Of a DNA stretch of 40,527 bases, positions 8,469-16,173 are shown piece by piece. Location of the stretch: positions 1 to 40,527 of the forward strand of contig PKQY01000015.1 of assembly GCA_017577895.1 (NCBI GenBank), in the 5' to 3' direction. Within the stretch, counting starts at the first letter, position 1. Each line of letters begins with the position of its first letter. This DNA comes from Bacillota bacterium (lineage in GTDB: Bacteria; Bacillota; Bacilli; ZCTH02-B2). The notes below the pieces were generated by a model that saw only the letters and a list, made by a program, of their open reading frames with translations, was not told the DNA's origin and ran no database searches. Both the position numbers and the translations under genes were made by a program.

Positions 8469-8496
8469 ACCACACATCGGAAGGTGTGTGGTTTTT
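8469..8496 (+). terminator. Intrinsic terminator overlapping the comEC leader
   Basis: ACCACACA at 8469-8476 pairs perfectly with TGTGTGGT at 8485-8492, with an 8-base loop (TCGGAAGG) and T residues at 8492-8496. The loop holds the only purine-rich candidate ribosome site for comEC, whose start lies just beyond. Confidence 0.75.
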
Positions 8497-8497
8497 C

Positions 8498-11002
8498 GTG
8501 CAATTGCGAATATGGCTGTCCCTCGCCTTTTTGACCGGACTCGTCATCGCCTACCCGCCCAACCGGACGTGGAGTGTCTGGTGTTTGGTCACGGTCGTGT
8601 TGTGCGTCTCCCTATGGACGTTGAGCAAAACTCGATGGACGTGGGCCCTCGGTTTTCTCCTGGCCTTTGGGGCCGGGTTGTTGTACATGGGCTGGGTCGA
8701 GGGGATGAATCGCTCGGCCATCGCCGAACTTTTGCCGACGGAGAAGCAGGCTTCGTTTACGGTCGACACCCGGGGCACCCTCATCACGGCACCACACATC
8801 GATGGGGACCGGGTGCGATTTGTTTTCCTGGTACAGGAGTTGACGTGGCAAGGAAAGACATTTGCCGTCCGGGAAAAAGTGCAAGTAACGTTGCGGTTGC
8901 AGACGGCGGCGGAAGTGCCGCCCGTTTCCCGCTGGCGTCCGGGGGACCAACTGTCCATGCCCCTGCGCTTGAGCGTGCCGGATGGCGCCAGGAATCCGGG
9001 CGCATTCGACTATCGCCGGTATTTGCACGAACAGCGCATCCATTGGTTAGGGGAAGGACGGGGGCTGTCGGCGGTATCCTGGGAATCGTCGTCCACGGTC
9101 CGGGGGATGGCGCACGACGTTCGCCAGCAACTGGCTCGGGTGTTGGATGAACTGTATACCGGGGATACGGCCGGATTGCTCAAGGGCTTGCTTTTGGGGC
9201 AACGGGATGCCGTGCCGCTGCCCTTGGAAGAAGCGTATTCTTCATTGGGAATGGCCCATATTTTGGCCATTTCCGGCGGACATGTGGCCATTGTGGTGGC
9301 GTTAGGTTTTTTCTTTTTCCAATTATTGGGCATCTCCCGGGAGCGGGCCATCGGTTGGTTGCTGTTGGTATTGCCGGTTTACGCATGGATGACAGGGCTC
9401 GAGGTGCCGGTCATCCGGGCGGCCGTCATGGCCGCCATGGCGTTGTGGGCGTTATGGTTGAATCGCCCGGCAGATCATGTCCAATCCCTCTTTCTCACAG
9501 CAGGATGGATGGCGATTTGGAATCCGTACTGGCTGTTTCAAGCCAGCTTTCAACTGTCTTTTTTCATCACGTTCGGGCTTATCCTTTGGACGGATCGCCT
9601 GGCGCAGACGTTGCAGCGATGGCTGGGCTTCAAAAAATGGTGGACACCATTCAGCCACTTGCTTGCGTTGAATGTGGTGGCGCAATGGGTGTCTTTTCCT
9701 CTCGTGATCGCGTATTTCCATGAGTATTCCTTGTTGTCCACCGTGGCCAATTTGACGGTGGTGTCCATCCTCAGTCTTTTCGTCATCCCTCTTGGATATG
9801 TGACCTTGCTCCTCGGATGGATTCATCCCGGCGCGGCCTATATGTTGGCGCAACTGAACCAACGGTGTTGCGAATGGTTGTGGGCGTTGACGGCCCAAAT
9901 GGCCGAGTGGCGGTTTTTGGTTACCGTTTGGCCGACGCCGTCCTTGGTGTGGATTGTCGTCTTCTATGTATTCGGTGCGTGGTGGATGTCTACCTTGTCG
10001 ACGGCGTCGCCATTGCCGGGGGTGGAAAGCCGGCGAGCCCGCCGGCAGACAGCCGGGTGGCGTAAGTGGTTTTCCGATTTTTCCTTGCGGCGGGTGCCCG
10101 CACGACTGATCCTACTGTTCATGGCGGGCTGGCTATGGGTGGGGTATTTGCCCCATGCGACGTGGGAACGGGGAGTTCGAGTGACGTTTTTGGATGTCGG
10201 ACAAGGCGACGCCGTGGTGGTCGAAACGCCCCGGGAAGTGTGGCTCATCGACAGCGGCGGCCGCATGCCTTGGCAGCCGGAGCCGTGGCAGCAGCGGGAA
10301 GACATGTTTGATGTCGGGGAGGACGTGGTGCTGCCGTATTTGCAGCATCGAGGCATCCGCCGTCTCGACGGGATCGTCTTGACCCATGGCGATGCGGACC
10401 ACGTCCAAGGATTTTTGGCGGTGGTGCGACGGCTGCAGGTTCGGATGGCGATCGTCAACGGCGGGCCTTCGACACCGGTGCAAGAAGAAGTGTTGGCGTT
10501 GTTGCGCGAACGAGGAGTGCCGGTCTACCGAGCAGAGGCCGGTCAGCGTTGGTCGACCGAAAAAGGCATTCAATGGGAAGTGTTACATCCGTCGACGGCA
10601 CCGGCAGTGAACGACAACCGGCATTCGGTCGTCCTGAGGCTGAACGCATACGGCCGGGAGGTGTTGTTGACCGGCGATGTGGACGTGCAAGGGGAAATGG
10701 ACATCTTAGCGTCTGGCCGCCTGCGCCCGGCCGACGTGTTGAAAGTGGCCCATCACGGTTCCAAAACGTCCACATCGGATGCTTGGCTGTCGGCGGTACA
10801 ACCGGAATTGGCAGTCATATCGGTCGGAAAAAACAACCTTTACGGCCATCCGTCCCCAGCAGTACTCAAGCGCCTGGCGGCATCGGACATCCCGGTCGTC
10901 AGAACCGACCGGGACGGCGCGGTCACGCTGCGGTTTTATCCCGACGGCCAATGGCAAGTGTGGACGCAATTGTCGGGTTCGACGGGGCTTCAAGAATGGT
11001 AA
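8498..11002 (+). CDS. comEC: ComEC/Rec2 DNA-uptake channel protein
   Basis: A large polytopic membrane protein that forms the channel for single-stranded DNA during transformation. Domains in order: an N-terminal membrane segment with a DUF4131-like region, the Competence domain with many hydrophobic helices (GMAHILAISGGHVAIVVALG is typical), and a C-terminal metallo-beta-lactamase-like domain. The last shows TFLDVGQGDAVVVE, the metal motif THGDADH near residue 630 and HHGSKTS further on. It is somewhat longer than the B. subtilis protein. The start is uncertain: GTG at 8498 is chosen because GTG at 8486 is within the hairpin and too near the purine-rich stretch. Expression must pass the terminator at 8469-8496. 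Confidence 0.93.
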   Translation: MQLRIWLSLAFLTGLVIAYPPNRTWSVWCLVTVVLCVSLWTLSKTRWTWALGFLLAFGAGLLYMGWVEGMNRSAIAELLPTEKQASFTVDTRGTLITAPHIDGDRVRFVFLVQELTWQGKTFAVREKVQVTLRLQTAAEVPPVSRWRPGDQLSMPLRLSVPDGARNPGAFDYRRYLHEQRIHWLGEGRGLSAVSWESSSTVRGMAHDVRQQLARVLDELYTGDTAGLLKGLLLGQRDAVPLPLEEAYSSLGMAHILAISGGHVAIVVALGFFFFQLLGISRERAIGWLLLVLPVYAWMTGLEVPVIRAAVMAAMALWALWLNRPADHVQSLFLTAGWMAIWNPYWLFQASFQLSFFITFGLILWTDRLAQTLQRWLGFKKWWTPFSHLLALNVVAQWVSFPLVIAYFHEYSLLSTVANLTVVSILSLFVIPLGYVTLLLGWIHPGAAYMLAQLNQRCCEWLWALTAQMAEWRFLVTVWPTPSLVWIVVFYVFGAWWMSTLSTASPLPGVESRRARRQTAGWRKWFSDFSLRRVPARLILLFMAGWLWVGYLPHATWERGVRVTFLDVGQGDAVVVETPREVWLIDSGGRMPWQPEPWQQREDMFDVGEDVVLPYLQHRGIRRLDGIVLTHGDADHVQGFLAVVRRLQVRMAIVNGGPSTPVQEEVLALLRERGVPVYRAEAGQRWSTEKGIQWEVLHPSTAPAVNDNRHSVVLRLNAYGREVLLTGDVDVQGEMDILASGRLRPADVLKVAHHGSKTSTSDAWLSAVQPELAVISVGKNNLYGHPSPAVLKRLAASDIPVVRTDRDGAVTLRFYPDGQWQVWTQLSGSTGLQEW

Positions 11003-11011
11003 AGTGAGGCG

Positions 11012-11833
11012 ATGGGATTGCTGCGGTTGTTGGCGTTGGACATTGACGGCACGATTTTGCGCGACGACGGGACCATCAGCCCGTTGATGATCGACGTGTT
11101 GCGGAAGATTCAGGAAGAAAAAGGGGTCCTGGTGACCCTTGCCTCCGGCCGGTTGTTTCAATCCATGAAGGGATTGGCCCAGACGTTAAACATTCAAGTG
11201 CCCATGATTTCTTCCAATGGTGCCGCCATCGTAGACCCCAACACCGGTCAAAAACTGTTTTACCGGCCCATTCCGCTGCCGACGGCCAAATCGGTGTTAG
11301 CTTATTTAGAAGATCATTTGCCCCGGGACTTGTTGGTCAATCACGAAAACGGATTTTTTATCAACCGACACAATTCGTTGCTGCGCATTCCCGATCCTTC
11401 GCCGTGGGTGCGGGAACGGCTGGCCCGGTGTACGGTGGTGGACCGTTTGGCCGACGGCGTGCATTTTGAACCGTTGAAAATTTCCATACTCGAAGAAACG
11501 GCCCGCATTCCTGAAACCGTGGCCCAATTGCAGAAAGGATTTGGTTCGGTGCTGAACATTTATGCGTCATCCGAATTCAGTATTGATTTGAACGCCTCCC
11601 GAGTTTCGAAAGGGCAGACCTTGGCCCGGCTGGCGGCCCGGTTAGGGATTCGGCGGGAAGAAATTCTGGCCGCCGGCAATGCGGAGAACGATCTGGACAT
11701 GATTCAGTTTGCCGGTGTCGGGATTGCCATGGGCAATGCGCCGCCACGGGTGCGCCATGCGGCGGATTTCGTGGTCGGGGACAACAATGAAGACGGCCTG
11801 GCCGTTTTTTTGAAAGAGTATTTCGGGGTGTGA
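11012..11833 (+). CDS. Cof-type HAD-superfamily phosphatase
   Basis: A 273-aa haloacid-dehalogenase hydrolase of the Cof/IIB subfamily, which dephosphorylates small phosphorylated metabolites in the cytoplasm. Motif I is LALDIDGTIL with nucleophile D10 and acid D12; motif II is the T of VTLASGR; motif IV is GNAENDLDMI, followed by GVGIAMGNAPPRV near the C-terminus. The cap domain lies between. The ATG at 11012 is ten bases after the comEC stop, with GTGAGG upstream, and the gene abuts holA, so it is probably in the comEC-holA transcript. The substrate cannot be predicted. A second Cof protein lies at 33774-34607. Confidence 0.9.
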   Translation: MGLLRLLALDIDGTILRDDGTISPLMIDVLRKIQEEKGVLVTLASGRLFQSMKGLAQTLNIQVPMISSNGAAIVDPNTGQKLFYRPIPLPTAKSVLAYLEDHLPRDLLVNHENGFFINRHNSLLRIPDPSPWVRERLARCTVVDRLADGVHFEPLKISILEETARIPETVAQLQKGFGSVLNIYASSEFSIDLNASRVSKGQTLARLAARLGIRREEILAAGNAENDLDMIQFAGVGIAMGNAPPRVRHAADFVVGDNNEDGLAVFLKEYFGV

Positions 11834-11838
11834 ATGCC

Positions 11839-12903
11839 GTGCGGGAATGGCGTCAAGCGCTGCAAGATGTCAAACAGGGGAAGCGGCACGGGGTGTATGT
11901 GCTGTACGGGGAAGAGCCATGGCTGATGGACGAATTTGTGCGGCAGGTGACCGCGCATCTCGTGCCGGAGGAAGTGCGCGATTTGAATGTCGATGCGCGG
12001 GATCTGACCGAATCCCCGCTGGATGAACTGCTGGACCAGGCCGAAACCCTTCCCTTCATGGCGGATTGCCGCGTTTTGGTGGGCAAAAACGCGTTGTTTT
12101 TGACGTCGACCAACCGCAGCAAAGTGGAGCACGATCTGGACCGGTTCCAATCGTATTTGCAAAACCCCTCTTCCCATGCGGTACTTTTGTTGCTCGTTCC
12201 GGCCGGCAAGCTGGACGAACGGAAAAAAATCGTCAAGCAAGTGAAACAGCAAGCGGTGGTCATTCCGTGCCAACCGTTGGACAAAGATGCACTGGGGCGC
12301 TGGGTGCAACGGCGGGCGCAAGCGCGGGGGTTGGCGCTGACGGCACCCTTGTTGGAGTTGCTCGTGGAACGGGTAGGACGTCAGCTGTCGCGGTTGGAGC
12401 AGGAAGTGGAAAAACTGGCCCAGTATGCCGGAAAGGGACCGTTGACCCGGGAAGACGTGGAACGGTTGGTGCCCCGGACGTTGGAGGAAGACGTCTTTAC
12501 GATGGTCGACGGGTTGTTGGAAGGACGCTCCGAACAAGTGATGCGGACGTATTACGACTTGTTGGAAAAAAAGGAAGAACCGTTGAAAATGTTGGGGCTG
12601 CTAGCTTACCAATTCCGTCTGCTCCTGCAGGTCGATTACTATTGGCGCCGCGGATATACGGAAGCGCACATTGCCAAAGTGTTGGGCGCCCATCCGTATC
12701 CGGTGAAGCGGGCGTGTCGGCTGCTGCAAAAAAAAGACAGCGCTTTTGCCGACGTGTTGCGCGATTTGTTGCAACAGCTGGCCCAATTGGACCGGGCGAT
12801 GAAAACCGGCCGGACCCAAGAGGAGCGGGTGGCCGACTTGGAAGTGTTTCTCCTTTTGGCCAGCCACCGATTGAAAGGAAAAAGGGCAGTCGCGCCGAGA
12901 TGA
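11839..12903 (+). CDS. holA: DNA polymerase III subunit delta
   Basis: A 354-aa clamp-loader subunit that opens the beta sliding clamp. The N-terminal segment GVYVLYGEEPWLMDEFV is characteristic of HolA, as are the ILxx-type later helices and the C-terminal collar region (LLAYQFRLLLQV, DRAMKTGR). GTG at 11839 is preferred because GGGGTG lies eight bases upstream and the protein then aligns with Bacillus HolA at its N-terminus. A GTG at 11830, overlapping the previous stop, is the alternative and would add three residues. It follows comEC and converges on rpsT, the same neighbourhood as in B. subtilis. The 3' end overlaps a terminator. Confidence 0.93.
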   Translation: MREWRQALQDVKQGKRHGVYVLYGEEPWLMDEFVRQVTAHLVPEEVRDLNVDARDLTESPLDELLDQAETLPFMADCRVLVGKNALFLTSTNRSKVEHDLDRFQSYLQNPSSHAVLLLLVPAGKLDERKKIVKQVKQQAVVIPCQPLDKDALGRWVQRRAQARGLALTAPLLELLVERVGRQLSRLEQEVEKLAQYAGKGPLTREDVERLVPRTLEEDVFTMVDGLLEGRSEQVMRTYYDLLEKKEEPLKMLGLLAYQFRLLLQVDYYWRRGYTEAHIAKVLGAHPYPVKRACRLLQKKDSAFADVLRDLLQQLAQLDRAMKTGRTQEERVADLEVFLLLASHRLKGKRAVAPR

Positions 12904-12924
12904 CGGCGGACTGCCCTTGTTTTG
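12884..12924. terminator. Bidirectional terminator between holA and rpsT
   Basis: GGGCAGTC at 12884-12891 pairs with GACTGCCC at 12909-12916, with an inner CGCCG/CGGCG pairing. T-rich tracts follow on both strands (TTGTTTTG on plus, TTTTTCC on minus). It overlaps the last codons of holA. Confidence 0.85.
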
Positions 12925-12932
12925 TCTATGAA

Positions 12933-13208
12933 TTAGGCGTTGGAGGCTTTGGCGGCGTTGAATTTTTTCATCAAAGCCGATTTGTGGCGGGCGGCTTTGT
13001 TTTTGTGAATGACGCCTTTGGTGACCGCTTTATCCAGTTTTCGGACAACCAATTTCAATTCTTCTTCGGCTTTGCTCAAATCCCCCGACGCCAAGGCCGC
13101 TTCGTACCGTTTCATATAGGTGCGCAACGCGGAGCGGATGGACACGTTGCGGATGCGATTCCGTTCGGCAATTTTAATCCGCTTTTTGGAAGACTTGATG
13201 TTTGCCAC
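12933..13208 (-). CDS. rpsT: Small ribosomal subunit protein bS20
   Basis: A 91-aa, highly basic primary 16S rRNA-binding protein of the 30S subunit. The N-terminus ANIKSSKKRIKIAERNRIRN and the C-terminal KGVIHKNKAARHKSALMKK are diagnostic of bS20. The start is a GTG at 13208 with AAAGGGGGGTGA upstream on the minus strand; the in-frame extension to 13280 runs through the promoter and is not used. It converges on holA, as in B. subtilis, and ends at the shared terminator. A SigA promoter lies 44 bases upstream. Confidence 0.97.
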   Translation of the reverse strand: MANIKSSKKRIKIAERNRIRNVSIRSALRTYMKRYEAALASGDLSKAEEELKLVVRKLDKAVTKGVIHKNKAARHKSALMKKFNAAKASNA

Positions 13209-13251
13209 CGTTTCACCCCCCTTTCGTGTTCGCCCACAAGAAGACGTACTG

Positions 13252-13280
13252 ATTCTATCAAAATTCCCTTTGCTTGGCAA
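13252..13280 (-). promoter_or_regulatory. SigA-type promoter of rpsT
   Basis: On the minus strand, TTGCCA (complement at 13275-13280) and TAGAAT (complement at 13252-13257) are 17 bases apart, placing the transcript start about 35 bases before the rpsT GTG. Confidence 0.8.
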
Positions 13281-13298
13281 GGAACCGAATCGCCCGTC

Positions 13299-13327
13299 GC
13301 ATAAATCGGTAAACGTTGGGAAAAGAA
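13299..13327 (+). promoter_or_regulatory. Possible forespore (SigF/SigG-like) promoter of gpr
   Basis: GCATA at 13299-13303 is followed after 15 bases by GGAAAAGAA, resembling the SigF -35 and -10 boxes. The match to the -10 is partial. gpr is forespore-transcribed in B. subtilis, which makes the site plausible. Confidence 0.4.
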
Positions 13328-13358
13328 GAAAAGAGAACTGTCAAGAAAGGGTGATGAC

Positions 13359-14465
13359 ATGGCGGAATTGGATTTGTCTCCGTATGCGGTGCAAACCGAC
13401 TTGGCGCTGGAGGCCCGGCAACTGGCGCTGGATCAAGATCCGGTGTTGGAAGGCGTCGAAGTAGAGGAAGTAAAAGAAGCGGGCGTGACCATCACCCGAA
13501 TTCGGGTGCTCAACGAACAAGGGGCGCAACGCATCGGCAAGCAACCGGGGCATTATGTGACGTTAGAAGCGCCGGGGTTGCGGACGAAAGATACGGCCTT
13601 GCAACAACGCTTAACCGGACTGTTGGCGGCCGAATTGGAACAGTTTTTGAACCGGTTGGGCATCGGGCGCCAAGATCCGGTGCTGGTCGTCGGTTTGGGC
13701 AATTGGAACGTCACCCCGGACGCGTTGGGGCCGGTGGTGGCGGGAAAAATTTTGGTGACCCGACATTTGTTTGAACTCATGCCGGAACGGGTGGAAGAGG
13801 GGTATCGTCCGGTCAGTGCCATGTCGCCCGGCGTGTTGGGCATCACCGGCATCGAGACGAGCGAAATCATTTACGGTGTGGTGGAAAAGACGAAACCGGA
13901 TTTGATCATCGCAGTGGATGCGTTGGCGTCCCGATCCTTGGAACGGGTCAACACGACGATTCAAATTGCCGATACCGGCATTCATCCTGGTTCCGGTGTG
14001 GGCAACAAACGCAAGCCGATTACGAAAGAGGCGTTGGGCGTTCCCGTCGTGGCCATCGGCGTGCCCACGGTGGTCGATGCCGTCTCCATCGTCAGTGACA
14101 CTATCGATTTGCTTTTGGCCCACTTGGGACGGCAATGGAAGTCGAGTCAACAGGCAAATCGGCCGTCCAGCATCTTAAGGCCTGAAGGTTTCGAATGGCC
14201 GGATCTGGCGCGTCCCTATACGGAAAAAGACTTGCCGGAGCCCAAAGTGCGCGAAGTGTTGATGGGGTTGTTGGGGGGGCTGTCTCCGGCCGAAAAGCGG
14301 CAGTTGATTCACGAAGTGTTGACGCCGACCGGCCACAACATGGTCGTCACCCCCAAGGAAGTCGATACGTTTATTGAAGATATCGGCCAACTCATCGCCG
14401 GCGGTTTGAATGCCGCATTGCACGAGGCGGTCCGGTTGGACAACTGGAGTGCCTACACCCATTGA
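13359..14465 (+). CDS. gpr: Spore germination protease GPR
   Basis: A 368-aa endopeptidase, made in the forespore as a zymogen, that degrades small acid-soluble spore proteins during germination. The N-terminal YAVQTDLALEA resembles the autoprocessing site in known GPRs. Conserved blocks include VVGLGNWNVTPDALGP, MSPGVLGITGIETSEI, IIAVDALASRS and GSGVGNKRK. Length is typical of the family. The ATG at 13359 follows AAGAAAGGGTGA. It lies between rpsT and spoIIP, as in B. subtilis. Its presence is strong evidence that the host forms endospores. Confidence 0.97.
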   Translation: MAELDLSPYAVQTDLALEARQLALDQDPVLEGVEVEEVKEAGVTITRIRVLNEQGAQRIGKQPGHYVTLEAPGLRTKDTALQQRLTGLLAAELEQFLNRLGIGRQDPVLVVGLGNWNVTPDALGPVVAGKILVTRHLFELMPERVEEGYRPVSAMSPGVLGITGIETSEIIYGVVEKTKPDLIIAVDALASRSLERVNTTIQIADTGIHPGSGVGNKRKPITKEALGVPVVAIGVPTVVDAVSIVSDTIDLLLAHLGRQWKSSQQANRPSSILRPEGFEWPDLARPYTEKDLPEPKVREVLMGLLGGLSPAEKRQLIHEVLTPTGHNMVVTPKEVDTFIEDIGQLIAGGLNAALHEAVRLDNWSAYTH

Positions 14466-14481
14466 AAAATTGGACAAGTAG

Positions 14482-14510
14482 GTCTATCCCCTCCCTCTCT
14501 TACATACATT
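14482..14510 (+). promoter_or_regulatory. SigE-like promoter of spoIIP
   Basis: CATACATT at 14503-14510 matches the SigE -10 consensus, and GTCTATC at 14482-14488 resembles its -35 at a 14-base spacing. It lies about 50 bases before the spoIIP TTG start. spoIIP is a SigE target in B. subtilis. Confidence 0.65.
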
Positions 14511-14563
14511 GAAACAACAAGACTTCGTGGCTCGTCGGAAAAACCAACGGGGAGGGGAGTTCA

Positions 14564-15697
14564 TTGTTCAAAAATCGTCGTATTCGTTGGCGCACGCATT
14601 TTCGCTTCAACCTCCGGCCTTGGGTGACGGGCTTTGCACTGGTGTTGGTCGGCACGTTTTGTTCTGTACTGCTTGATGGTTGGTCCCGTTCCATGAGCGC
14701 CCAAGTTTCCACAGCGGTTGCGGGGCTGCCGGACGAAGCGGTGACCGCCATCATGGAAACCGAATTGCCGAGACGTGCGGATCAGGAGTCAAACCGTGCC
14801 GTTGTCCGTTGGATGGCGCATGTGTTTCCAATCCGATGGGACGATCCGACGACGTGGGTGCAGACGACCTTGCCGTCACGGGCGCACGATACGAACGAAA
14901 GGAAAGCAGCGGCGATGATCGATGACAAGACCTCCACAGAGGCACCGCCTCCGGATGGGTTGGTGCGGGCCGCAGCACCCGAGGAAGATGCGCTTCCCGC
15001 CGTCCAAGTTCCATCCGGTTTGTCGACCAGGGGAAAGAAAGTCGTTTTCATTTATCATACCCACAATCGGGAAGCGTACTTGCCGGATTTGAAAGGCACG
15101 AACACCGGACAGGCCTATGATGAAAAGACCAACATCACTTTGGTGGGCCGACGGCTGGCAGAAGAATTGGAAAAGCGAGGGATCGGAGCGGAAGTATCCA
15201 CGGAAGATTATTGGCCGAAGCTGAATGGGAAGTATCATTTGTCGTATGCCTTCTCCCGCAAAACAGTGGAAGCGGCGGTGACCAACAATCGGGATTTGAA
15301 ATACATCTTGGACATTCATCGGGATGCCATGCCGCGGGCGAAAACGACCCGCACCATCGGAGGTGTCGATTATGCGGCCATTCTTTTTGTCGTCGGCAAA
15401 GCCAATCAAAACTGGCGACAAAATGAACAGTTTGCCCTTCAACTCCATCACGCGCTGGAGAAATTGTACCCCGGGCTTTCTAAGGGTGTGACGGGAAAAA
15501 GCACGGAAGGCGGGCGCAGCAACGGGGAATACAATCAGTCGGTGCATCCCAACAGCATTTTGGTGGAAATCGGGGGACACGAAAATACGCTGGAAGAGGC
15601 GTACCGGTCTGTGATCGCCTTGGCCGATGCCTTGGCAATGGTGTATTGGGAGGCCGAGGCAGTGGATGGACCGGTGACGGACAGCGGAAGCGAGTAG
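14564..15697 (+). CDS. spoIIP: Stage II sporulation protein P (engulfment peptidoglycan hydrolase)
   Basis: A 377-aa membrane-anchored amidase/endopeptidase that works with SpoIID and SpoIIM to degrade septal peptidoglycan and drive engulfment of the forespore. One N-terminal transmembrane helix lies at about residues 20-40, followed by a variable linker and the SpoIIP domain from about residue 155. Candidate zinc and catalytic residues are visible: H165 or H167 and E170 in YHTHNREAY, H252 in DIHRDAMPR, and E335 in VEIGGHEN. The TTG start at 14564 is supported by GGGGAGGGGAG upstream. It follows gpr and precedes yqxA, as in B. subtilis. Confidence 0.95.
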   Translation: MFKNRRIRWRTHFRFNLRPWVTGFALVLVGTFCSVLLDGWSRSMSAQVSTAVAGLPDEAVTAIMETELPRRADQESNRAVVRWMAHVFPIRWDDPTTWVQTTLPSRAHDTNERKAAAMIDDKTSTEAPPPDGLVRAAAPEEDALPAVQVPSGLSTRGKKVVFIYHTHNREAYLPDLKGTNTGQAYDEKTNITLVGRRLAEELEKRGIGAEVSTEDYWPKLNGKYHLSYAFSRKTVEAAVTNNRDLKYILDIHRDAMPRAKTTRTIGGVDYAAILFVVGKANQNWRQNEQFALQLHHALEKLYPGLSKGVTGKSTEGGRSNGEYNQSVHPNSILVEIGGHENTLEEAYRSVIALADALAMVYWEAEAVDGPVTDSGSE

Positions 15698-15712
15698 GAG
15701 CGTGAGGGGCCG

Positions 15713-16069
15713 ATGCGGACGTTTTTTGTATCTTTTGTTCTCCTGTTTTTTTTGTTTCTCGGCATCTTCATTGGCATCCAATACGCAGAAGAAGGCATTC
15801 GGGAAGTGCAAGGCAAGGATGTTTCGCCGAGCAACCCAGCGGTGGCGGCGGACGGCGAGCCGGTGGATTTGTCCTTGTTGGGAAAAACGTTCGAAAATCA
15901 GGGATCGGCTTACGGCTTGGGCGATACACGAGATTCGGCGACCTTTGAAGAGGAGCGGCTTTCCAACAATGTGTATGCCGACATCGGGGCAGCCATCGGC
16001 GCTTGGGTCCAGCAAGGCGTACGCGGCTTGACCGAGTGGGTTTTGGGATGGCTGGACGATTGGCTGTAG
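15713..16069 (+). CDS. yqxA: YqxA family membrane protein (DUF3679)
   Basis: A 118-aa protein with one hydrophobic helix at about residues 5-23 and a polar remainder ending in a W-rich amphipathic tail (WVLGWLDDWL). It is matched to the YqxA/DUF3679 family by size, topology and position between spoIIP and lepA, where yqxA sits in B. subtilis. Its function is unknown; a sporulation role is suggested only by the close linkage (15 bases after spoIIP). The ATG at 15713 follows GTGAGGGG. The assignment rests more on synteny than on diagnostic motifs. Confidence 0.78.
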   Translation: MRTFFVSFVLLFFLFLGIFIGIQYAEEGIREVQGKDVSPSNPAVAADGEPVDLSLLGKTFENQGSAYGLGDTRDSATFEEERLSNNVYADIGAAIGAWVQQGVRGLTEWVLGWLDDWL

Positions 16070-16111
16070 GCGATCGGAAGCGTGTCTCTTCTGTCATCAG
16101 AGGAAGGAATT

Positions 16112-16120
16112 TGCTATAAT
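16112..16120 (+). promoter_or_regulatory. Extended -10 promoter of lepA-hemW
   Basis: TGCTATAAT at 16112-16120 is a perfect extended -10 element (TGn plus TATAAT). No good -35 is seen at the expected distance. The transcript would start near 16127, about 47 bases before lepA. Confidence 0.65.
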
Positions 16121-16173
16121 AAAGAAGCTAAAGTCAAGGATGACGGCCGATATTGTCCAGTCAGGAGGAGAAC

